The notes under the pieces were generated by a model, which made no database searches, had not been told where the DNA came from, and worked only from the letters and a program-made list of their open reading frames with translations. A DNA stretch of 17,737 nt from Penaeus vannamei (taxonomy: Eukaryota; Arthropoda; Malacostraca; Decapoda; Penaeidae), in assembly GCF_042767895.1 (NCBI RefSeq), contig NC_091577.1, positions 33,473,295 to 33,491,031 on the forward strand, read 5' to 3'. The first letter of the stretch is position 1, and every line of letters starts with the position of its first letter. Shown here one piece after another: positions 10,501-17,737 of the stretch. Both the position numbers and the translations under genes were made by a program.

Positions 10501-12190
10501 CCCCAAACGACAATAACTAATCCTTTAAGCCACCCTAAACAACCCCAAACGACAATAACTAATCATTTAAACCACCCTAAACAACCCCAAACGACAATAA
10601 CTAATCATTTAAACCACCCTAAACAACCCCAAACGACAATAACTAATCCTTTAAGCCACCCTAAACAACCCCAAACGACAATAACTAATCCTTTAAACCA
10701 CCCTAAACAACCCCAAACGACAATAACTAATCCTTTAAACCACCCTAAACAACCCCAAACGACAATAACTAATCCTTTAAGCCACCCTAAACAACCCCAA
10801 ACGGCAATAACTAATCCTTTAAGCCACCCTAAACAACCCCAAACGACAATAACTAATCCTTTAAACCACCCTAAACAACCCCAAACGACAATAACTAATC
10901 CTTTAAACCACCCTAAACAACCCCAAACGACAATAACTAATCCTTTAAGCCACCCTAAACAACCCCAAACGGCAATAACTAATCCTTTAAGCCACCCTAA
11001 ACAAACCCAAACGACAATAACTAAACCTTTAAACCACCCTAAACAACCCCACACGACAATAACTAATCCTTTAAACCACCCTAAACAACCCCAAACGACA
11101 ATAACTAATCCTTTAAACCAACCTAAACAACCCCAAACGACAATAACTAATCCTTTAAACCACCCTAAACAACCCCAAACGACAATAACTAATCCTTTAA
11201 GCCACCCTAAACAACCCCAAACGACAATAACTAATCCTTTAAACCACCCTAAACAACCCCAAACGACAATAACTAATCATTTAAACCAACCTAAACAACC
11301 CCAAACGACAATAACTAATCCTTTAAACCACCCTAAACAACCCTAAACGGCAATAACTAATTCTTTAAATCGCCCTAAACAACCCTAAACGGCAATATCT
11401 AATCCTTTACACCACCCTAAACAACCCCAAACGACAATAACTAATCATTTAAACCACCCTAAACAACCCCAAACGACAATAACTAATCCTTTAAATCACC
11501 CTAAACAACCCCAAACGACAATAACTAATCCTTTAAACCACCCTAAACAACCCCAAACGACAATAACTAATCCTTTAAACCACCCTAAACAACCCCAAAC
11601 GACAATAACTAATCATTTAAACCAACCTAAACAACCCCAAACGACAATAACTAATCCTTTAAACCACCCTAAACAACCCTAAACGGCAATAACTAATCCT
11701 TTAAACCACCCTAAACAACCCCAAACGACAATAACTAATCCTTTAAACCACCCTAAACAACCCCAAACGACAATAACTAATCATTTAAACCAACCTAAAC
11801 AACCCCAAACGACAATAACTAATCCTTTAAACCACCCTAAACAACCCCAAACGACAATAACTAATCCTTTAAACCACCCTAAACAACCCTAAACGGCAAT
11901 AACTAATCCTTTAAACCACCCTAAACAACCCTAAACGACAATAACTAATCCTTTAAACCACCCTAAACAACCCCAAACGACAATAACTAATCCTTTAAAC
12001 CACCCTAAACAACCCTAAACGGCAATAACTAATCCTTTAAACCACCCTAAACAACCCCAAACGACAATAACTAATCATTTAAACCACCCTAAACAACCCC
12101 AAACGACAATAGCTAATCCTTTAAACCACCCTAAACAACCCCAAACGACAATAACTAATCCATTAAACCACCCTAAACAACCCTAAACGG
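4521..12190. repeat. 42-bp tandem satellite array, about 182 units
   Basis: A continuous head-to-tail array of a 42-bp unit. Taking the anchor TAATC, the first regular site is at 4550 and the last at 12156; the distance equals 181 x 42 plus 4. The 4 extra bases correspond to four identical one-base insertions (TAATCCATTTAAACC variant near 6272, 6399, 6484 and 10181), so length is otherwise invariant. Each unit has four sub-blocks starting AAACCAC, AAACAAC, AAACGAC and AACTAAT, of about 10, 10, 10 and 12 bases. Common variants are CATTT for CCTTT, TTAAGCC for TTAAACC, CCAACC for CCACCC, CCCTAAACG for CCCCAAACG, and CGGCAA for CGACAA. Each consensus unit has only one G on the + strand. A minus-strand open frame at 10605-11054 repeats a 14-residue peptide but is open only where stop-creating variants happen to be absent. 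I do not recognise the satellite family. Confidence 0.98.
7031..7534. repeat. 252-bp higher-order repeat, two tandem copies, inside the satellite
   Basis: Classifying units by their tail (H = CATTTAAACC, S = CCTTTAAGCC, P = CCTTTAAACC), the order from 7031 is H S H H P P and from 7283 is again H S H H P P. In both copies the CCCTAAACGAC variant appears in the same unit (before the H at 7157 and at 7409), an otherwise rare combination in this part of the array. The period is 252 bp, six units. This is direct evidence of segmental duplication within the array. Confidence 0.85.
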
Positions 12191-12890
12191 CCCCAATAGC
12201 GTCTTCTTTATGCGCCATAAAAGTTAATCCCGGATTTAAGTTGAGTCCGGATCTCCAGTGCGCATGCGGCCCAAATTTTAATCCTGGAAATGCCCATAAC
12301 GAGCTGGTTAGTCCTACCAACCATGTAATGATACATATTCACGTTATCAACTCCATAGAAAACATGGAGTTGAGGTGTCATGAACTTTTCCTCCAAGAAA
12401 TAACGAAGCAAGCTCTGACGTTTTCAAAACTAAATAAATAAATAAAATCTCCATTATGTGTCATAGTAAATATTCAAACTTTATCTATAACCCTCAACAG
12501 TGGAAAGGAAAGAAAAGAGAGAGGGAGGAACCAAAGGAGAACTGGGTTTACAAGCACAGCAAAGGCAACATAATCCGTCTTTGGGAGATCAAAGTACCAG
12601 CGCTACTTTACATCATCGTTTCAACTCTGCTCATATAAACCTGAAATTCGTTATTAGAGGCCCAACGTGTGCCTATTTCACTTTTTTTATTTATTTATTT
12701 ATTTATTTATTTATATTATTATTTTTGTATAATAAGAATCTATACAAAATGGTAACGCAAGTAATACATTTGCATAATTCAACTGAAGTGCAGACGTTGT
12801 AATGGTTCATGAATAAGTTATAGACATTTTGGATTCCATCATTGCATTTTCATGGCATGCGGTAATGACCATGTATGTGAACATCATTTA
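12191..12890. other. Non-repetitive segment right of the satellite, with two short tetranucleotide runs
   Basis: The satellite stops abruptly near 12190 and mixed-composition sequence follows. It contains TAAATAAATAAATAAAA at 12431-12447 and an opposite-strand (TTTA)n run at 12682-12715. The sequence before the first run could be the tail of an old retroposed element, since such elements often end in short A-rich tandem repeats, but I recognise no body. Overlapping frames of 60-100 codons on both strands (12208-12411 minus, 12241-12441 plus, 12500-12802 plus) show no known domain. Confidence 0.5.
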
Positions 12891-12958
12891 AGCTTTTTTC
12901 TGTAATAAAGCCTCGCCATCAACATAACCGTGTAATATGAAAATTATAGCTAGTATCT

Positions 12959-13092
12959 GCGAAATGCTATTTAATAAATACCGGGTTTTTTCTTGTAAAT
13001 CAGCAAATTTGAGGATAGCTGAATCGTGTGTCTTGCGAAATGTTATTAAACAAATACCGGGATTTCGAAGATAACACTGAATCGTGTCTTGC
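12959..13092. repeat. Imperfect two-copy direct repeat
   Basis: GCGAAATGCTATTTAATAAA at 12959 is echoed by GCGAAATGTTATTAAACAAA at 13035, each followed by TACCGGG. The end of each copy carries TGAATCGTG (13019 and 13077). The offset falls from 76 bp at the left end to 58 bp at the right, so the second copy has lost about 18 bases. The second copy is also the better preserved at its right edge. It is an old local tandem duplication. Confidence 0.8.
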
Positions 13093-13141
13093 ATCTTCTG
13101 TGCAAGTAAGAAGGATTTAGACTAAAACTCAATGCAGTAGT

Positions 13142-13345
13142 AACGCCTTAAACTATCTTGAACGACCGTAAGCAGCCTTAAAACTGCTAAATAAACCTTT
13201 AAACAATACTAAATATACCTTTAAACAATGCTAATCAAGCCTAAACGATCATAAACAATCTTAAACAACCATTAACAACCCTAAGCTATTACCCTAAACA
13301 ACTCTCATCAATCCTTAAAACAACCCTAAACGATCCATACTAAGT
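13142..13345. repeat. Degenerate relatives of the 42-bp satellite, right side
   Basis: About 200 bases rich in CCTTTAAACAATACTAA, GCCTAAACGATCATAAAC, AACAACCCTAAGC and AACAACCCTAAACGATCC. The words AAACAA, CCCTAAACGA and CCTTTAAAC are those of the satellite unit, but the spacing is irregular (about 10-14 bases between AAAC motifs). It lies about 950 bp beyond the regular array, separated by unrelated sequence. Confidence 0.75.
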
Positions 13346-13576
13346 GCTATCTGAAATTCATATCGCTTTATCCTGGCGAACAGTTTCAAATGCTATATTG
13401 AGTTGAGATTCTCATTTTTTCTGCGTAGGAGGAAGGTGAAAATGAAGCTACGAATTTACGAAAAACGTAAATGCACATTCAGAGATAGAACCTCGTATGT
13501 ACAGTGGATATTGTAGATTGGGAAGAAAATGTGGGTTTCATAAAGAGAGACTGGATGGTTTGAGTGTGAATTTTGG
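13346..13576. other. Non-repetitive segment, nothing recognised
   Basis: Mixed, AT-leaning sequence without tandem structure or supported coding potential. It passes gradually into the purine tract. Confidence 0.5.
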
Positions 13577-13890
13577 GAAGCAAGACTGAAGAAGAAGAGG
13601 GAGGATAAAGATGATGAAAGAAGGGAAGAGGGGGAGAAGAAACAGGTGAAAGAGGAAGAGAAACAGATAATGGAGGAGAAAGAAGAGAAAGAGAAAGAGA
13701 AACATGTAATGGAGGAGAAAGAAGAGAAAGAGAAGGAAGAAGAGACACGGAAGACAACAAAGAGGAGAAGAAGGAGGATCAGGAAGATATGGAGATGAGA
13801 TATAAGAGCAAGAGAGAAAAAAAAAACACTAGTAGCTGCAAAAGGAAGAGATGATGTAGCACGAGAAAGAGTAGGTAAAAAAAAAAAAAC
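13577..13890. repeat. Purine-rich GA tract with a 39-bp duplication
   Basis: The + strand is mostly G and A (GAAGAAGAGG, GAGAAAGAG and similar), ending in two A runs. Within it, a block containing TAATGGAGGAGAAAGAAGAG occurs with its TAATGG at 13668 and 13707, a 39-bp tandem duplication, with a weaker third relative just upstream. The minus-strand Ser/Leu/Pro frame here is a repeat translation. Confidence 0.85.
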
Positions 13891-14400
13891 TCAATAAATT
13901 GAAATATTTTGCCGATGTGGCTATTTCTCTCGCACTCTCCAGATAGTCCGTATTTCACCCGAGGCCGCACTCGCCTCCCAACGTTTTGTCATTGTATCCT
14001 GACTGGCCACATCATACGTTAACGAAAAGGCCCCCATTGCTTCAGGCGTCGGCATAGTTCTGGTGACTTACATAGTAATATTGCCAAAGTTCAGGAATGC
14101 GCGACGGTTCTGCTTATTGGGGCGCTGCAGCCGAGGAAGCTCCACGTATTTCGACCAGGAAATATTTAGGGTCACGTTGCCGAGTTAAGACCAATTTCGA
14201 ATTCGTTTTTAATATCGACCATGGTTATGCGAATCGTTTAAAAGGTCGGGGTGTCTGGAAATGAAGATCGGAAAATAGAGGGGAAAATTAGTGGGAATTA
14301 TGATAAAGCAATATTCTGTTACATATTGTGTAGTTTGATGCAATCGCGCAGCTTAAGTGGAATTCCGGTCTGAATGAGCAACACATTAGAACTCAGGGTT
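13891..14400. other. Non-repetitive segment, nothing recognised
   Basis: About 500 bases of balanced composition, the longest clean unique stretch in the window. I see no tRNA internal promoter boxes, no long open frame and no recognisable transposon end. It would be the best place to design a single-copy alignment anchor for this locus. Confidence 0.5.
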
Positions 14401-14455
14401 ATATATGTGTACGTATTTGCATATGTATGCATATAGATTAATATACATATGCATT

Positions 14456-14538
14456 TACACACACACACACAAACACACGAGCGCGCGCGCGCGCACCAAA
14501 AAATAGAAGATATATATTTGTATACACACACACACAGA

Positions 14539-14626
<88 letters not shown>

Positions 14627-14627
14627 C

Positions 14628-14716
<89 letters not shown>

Positions 14717-14730
14717 TGTGTGTATACAAT
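14456..14730. repeat. Palindromic compound microsatellite (CA)n(TA)n(TG)n
   Basis: Order: CA repeats with a GCGCGCGCGCGC insert at 14480-14494, interrupted CA from 14523, pure CA to 14590, TA to about 14622, a TACATACATATATATATACA core, TA again to 14675, then TG to about 14724. Because CA and TG are complementary and TA is self-complementary, the stretch from about 14521 to 14727 is a near-perfect inverted repeat centred near 14630. Even the edge words match (TGTATACAC on the left, GTGTATACA on the right). Confidence 0.9.
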
Positions 14731-14739
14731 TATGTATAT

Positions 14740-14802
<63 letters not shown>

Positions 14803-15085
14803 GTATGTATGCATATATATATGTATATATAAATATACATATACATACATATGTATGCAAATGTATATATGCAAACATATATGTGTATATATGTGTTTGT
14901 GTGTGTGTGTGTGTGGGTGGGTGGGTGAATTTGTATATCTATGAACACATAAATACGTATACATATGCATTTAAAAATTTAAATATGCATTTAAGTATGT
15001 ATGTATATATGTATCTATATATCCATATATGTTTGTATATATGTATGTATATATGTATGTATATATGTATATATATGTATATGTA

Positions 15086-15180
<95 letters not shown>
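14731..15180. repeat. AT-rich compound microsatellite field
   Basis: Long (TA)n near 14750-14800, degenerate TATG/TACA tetranucleotides (GTATGTATATATGTATG type), a GT run ending in GGGTGGGTGGGTG near 14913-14927, further TATG repeats, and a final pure (TA)n at about 15114-15180 that abuts the inverted-repeat element. Tyr/Ile frames are repeat translations. Confidence 0.95.
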
Positions 15181-15182
<2 letters not shown>

Positions 15183-15218
15183 CAGTTGCCGTGGAACTTC
15201 CAATTGGGAAGCGGAGGA
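15181..15218. other. Short non-TA segment between (TA)n and the left arm
   Basis: About 38 bases that have no counterpart outside the right arm, where the arm meets (TA)n directly. It contains CTTCCAATTGGGAAG, a small near-palindrome. It may be part of a longer element end that is deleted on the right. Confidence 0.55.
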
Positions 15219-15361
15219 ATATGATGAATCTTAACCCCAACGTTGCAAGAAAAAACATTTTAGGGTTGACAAAATAAACGATGAACTTGTTTAATATTCA
15301 TAGTGGAAAAAAATACAAACGTTTTGGGTTGACTTCACCCATCTTCAATGTAACATTAACT
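15219..15361 (-). repeat. Left arm of an inverted-repeat pair
   Basis: Its reverse complement aligns with 16043-16192 over almost its full length. Shared blocks include GTTAATGT, GAAGATGG, GTGAAGTCAACCC, AACGTTTG, ACTATGAATATTA, TCATCGTTTATTTTGTCAA and CAACGTTG. By eye the identity is roughly four in five, with small indels. Relative to the right arm it lacks a CTGAAGA word and carries AAAACG in place of GAAACG. The outer edge lies 38 bases from a (TA)n tract. Confidence 0.85.
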
Positions 15362-16042
15362 GTAAATAACAAACCATCATGAGTATATACAAAATTACGT
15401 CATTAATTAGTAACATTTCTGCTAATGGCAATTAATAATGAATGAAATTATAATGGTTGTCATATATTTACAAATACATGTAAAACTGAGAGTTAGCCTC
15501 ATTTGGAATTTGACAATCTAAAGTAGAAACATCTCTATAAAAACAATTACACGCTAAAATTCATCATATTCAAATTGACAAAAGATAATAAAATTAGATA
15601 ATATATTTAAAATGTTTCACAGTACATATCAAGAACTGACTAGTGAACACAAATATAATATATAAAATAAATTAAGAAATAGTAAAATCATATAAAATTC
15701 TATAGTACAAGGTAAAGAATGTTTATACTATTCTAATATCACAATAGTGGAGGTAAATTGACTAACAATCTTATAATTGAACATAATAAGAGAGGACATA
15801 AACTGATCTGAACCAAGCATCACCCTTGATGAGAGCCGGTTGTAAATAATTCTTAATAAAACAAAAATTCTAACTTTAATCGACCCAAAACCAAGATTAT
15901 ACGAACGGTATGTGACTTACACTATAAAAGAACCAGATATTAATTGTTACCAACCTAAAAGGACATAATAAAAAGTTGAAATGAAAGAGCCGCAGAGATG
16001 TGTGCGCGTCCTCCAGCCAAGGCAGCGGGGGAATGGGCCACT
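15362..16042. other. AT-rich internal region of the candidate element
   Basis: About 680 bases, strongly AT-rich with many TATAAAAT and AATTAA words and no open frame over 60 codons worth noting. The last 50 bases (about 15996-16042) turn GC-rich (GCGTCCTCCAGCCAAGGC). No polymerase or transposase motif is seen, so if this is a mobile element it depends on enzymes supplied elsewhere. Confidence 0.6.
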
Positions 16043-16804
<762 letters not shown>

Positions 16805-17070
16805 ATATAAAGCGAGATGTCTTTTTCAAATTATCCCAGTCACGATTGCAATCAGGTGCGGATAACCTAGTGATTGACACATTAATTTTTCTTACAATTT
16901 CCCAGCTGCCGTTCTTCTCACGCTCAGCTCGGCCTTACGTTGCACTTTGCTCCTTGTAAGAAAGGGGAAAGACGCTTGAAAAAGACCTAAGGGGGAATGA
17001 TCGACTTTTTGGGCGTATGTATTGTGTTTTGTATTTTATTCTGTGCATTTGGGTAAATTCAGAATCAGTT
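16805..17070. other. Non-repetitive segment, nothing recognised
   Basis: About 260 bases of mixed composition with no supported coding frame or known repeat. A 106-codon frame that ends here begins in the TA microsatellite and is an artefact. Confidence 0.5.
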
Positions 17071-17153
17071 GCAAACACACACACACGTACACACAAGCAG
17101 AGGCACTTACACACACGCGGATACATATATCCACACATACACACGCACAGACA
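17071..17153. repeat. Interrupted CA microsatellite
   Basis: ACACACAC repeats broken by GT, AAGCAGAGG and GCGGATACATATATCC inserts, ending in CACAGACACAG. It leads directly into the purine tract. Confidence 0.85.
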
Positions 17154-17315
17154 CAGAAAGAGGAGGAGAGAGAGAGAATGAAAGAGAAAGAAAGACAGAG
17201 AACGAGAGAAAAAATGACAGAGAAAAGAAAGAAAGGTAAGAGAGAGGGAGAAATAAAGAAAAGGAAAGAAAGAAAAAAGCGAGAGAGATAATGAAATAAA
17301 GGAGGAGATAGAGAC
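17154..17315. repeat. Purine-rich GA/GAAA tract
   Basis: Almost all G and A on the + strand (GAGAGAGAGA, AAAGAAAGA and AGAGAGGGAG words) over about 160 bases, with rare C or T. Frames through it (17022-17291 plus, 17036-17335 minus) are low-complexity. Confidence 0.85.
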
Positions 17316-17440
17316 AACAGAAAGGTATACATCATTAATCCTCCTTCTTCCCTACGCCCACGAATACCTTAGGGAGAGGAAAAGGTAACAACAAAATCCC
17401 AGAAAATGGAGGAAATATCACCTATGATTCTGGTGTCGAT
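17316..17440. other. Short non-repetitive spacer
   Basis: Mixed composition between a purine tract and a pyrimidine tract. Nothing recognisable. Confidence 0.45.
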
Positions 17441-17632
17441 CTTTCTTCTCCTTCTTCTTCTTCTTCCTCTTTTCTTCTTTCTCTTTTTCTATTTTTTTCC
17501 TTTTCTTTTTCTTCTTTTTTTCTTCTTCTTCCTCTTCTTCATTTTCTTCTTCTTCTTCTTCGTATTCTACTTCTTCTTTCTTCTTTTTCTTCTTCTTCTT
17601 CCTCCTCTTCTTCATCTTTTCTTTTTCTTCAA
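17441..17632. repeat. CTT-rich pyrimidine tract
   Basis: (TTC)n and T-run rich sequence with almost no purines for about 190 bases; two A and one GTA interruptions. With the purine tract 125 bases to the left it forms an imperfect inverted pair (GAA-type versus TTC-type), of low specificity. Confidence 0.9.
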
Positions 17633-17737
17633 CCTCATATCCTAGTGTCTTGGGAGATTTCGAGTGAAAATAAAAAAGGGAAAAGAGGTTACCAATGTAA
17701 GTAAAGCAATATATAGGAAATTTTATTTTATTTCAAC
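17633..17737. other. Window end, nothing recognised
   Basis: About 100 AT-rich bases without tandem structure, ending in TTTTATTTTATTTC at the window edge. Confidence 0.45.

Noticed and set aside
10605..11054. Minus-strand frame with a 14-residue repeated peptide in the satellite
   Set aside because: 42 is a multiple of 3, so any unit without a stop stays open. Two common variants (CATTT and CCCTAAACG) put TGA or TAG in this frame, and the frame is open only where both are missing by chance.
4521..12190. CRISPR array
   Set aside because: The repeats are contiguous with no unique spacers, the unit is near-identical throughout, and the surroundings are eukaryotic microsatellites with no cas genes.
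4521..12190. Interstitial telomere array
   Set aside because: CCCTAAA words occur, but only once or twice per 42-bp unit and interrupted by unrelated blocks. A telomere tract would be a pure 5-7 bp repeat.
12208..12441. Overlapping 66-67 codon frames on both strands right of the satellite
   Set aside because: Both strands are open over the same unique DNA and neither product has a recognisable domain. At this length chance frames are expected.
12431..12715. Mobile element bounded by (TAAA)n and (TTTA)n
   Set aside because: The two runs are opposite in strand, but simple tetranucleotides carry little specificity and nothing between them is recognisable.
14913..14927. GGGTGGGTGGGTG as a G-quadruplex
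   Set aside because: Only three GGG runs are present, one fewer than an intramolecular quadruplex needs; the same is true of the copy near 16600.
14319..15277. Multiple Tyr/Ile, His/Thr and Cys/Val frames
   Set aside because: All are translations of TA, CA and TG dinucleotide repeats.
15814..15850. TTGATGAGAGCCGG as a hammerhead core in the internal region
   Set aside because: The first box is imperfect and no GAAA box follows at a suitable distance.

Overview
This window looks like intergenic, repeat-saturated DNA from a eukaryote. The extreme density of AT, AC/GT, AG/CT and CCCT-type microsatellites, long compound (CA)n(TA)n(TG)n tracts and a scaffold gap of exactly 500 N would fit a decapod crustacean such as a penaeid shrimp. 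That assignment is inference from repeat style only; no gene or mitochondrial or rRNA marker supports it. I find no protein-coding gene, tRNA or rRNA I can defend. The long open frames are all low-complexity translations (Pro/Ser/Leu, Arg/Glu/Gly, Tyr/Ile, His/Thr, Cys/Val) of simple repeats.

Layout: 1-2059 is an almost pure pyrimidine tract with a recurring CpG-bearing motif. 2161-2926 is a GT-rich microsatellite split by the 500-N gap. 3061-3357 is non-repetitive. 3358-3760 is an A-rich, 56/113-bp minisatellite. 3761-4089 is non-repetitive. 4090-4310 is a G-rich minisatellite with four spaced copies. 4371-4520 is a degenerate version of the next repeat. 4521-12190 is the dominant feature, a 42-bp satellite of about 182 units. 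12191-13141 is mostly unique. 13142-13345 again holds degenerate relatives of the satellite. 13577-13890 is a purine tract. 14456-15180 is a complex microsatellite field. 15219-16192 is an inverted-repeat element of about 1 kb embedded between (TA)n tracts. 16193-16804 is more compound microsatellite. 16805-17737 alternates short unique stretches with CA, purine and CTT tracts.

The most notable structures are two. The first is the 42-bp satellite: it is almost free of length variation (four identical 1-bp insertions in about 7.6 kb), is built from four ~10-bp sub-blocks, has nested higher-order repeats of 84, 168 and 252 bp, has almost no G on the + strand, and is flanked on both sides by decayed relatives. 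The second is a pair of ~145-bp inverted arms at 15219-15361 and 16043-16192. Each arm carries conserved GTCAACCC-type blocks and borders a (TA)n microsatellite; I suspect a non-autonomous mobile element that carries or targets (TA)n. No genes act together here; the window is informative about satellite and repeat evolution, not about a pathway.
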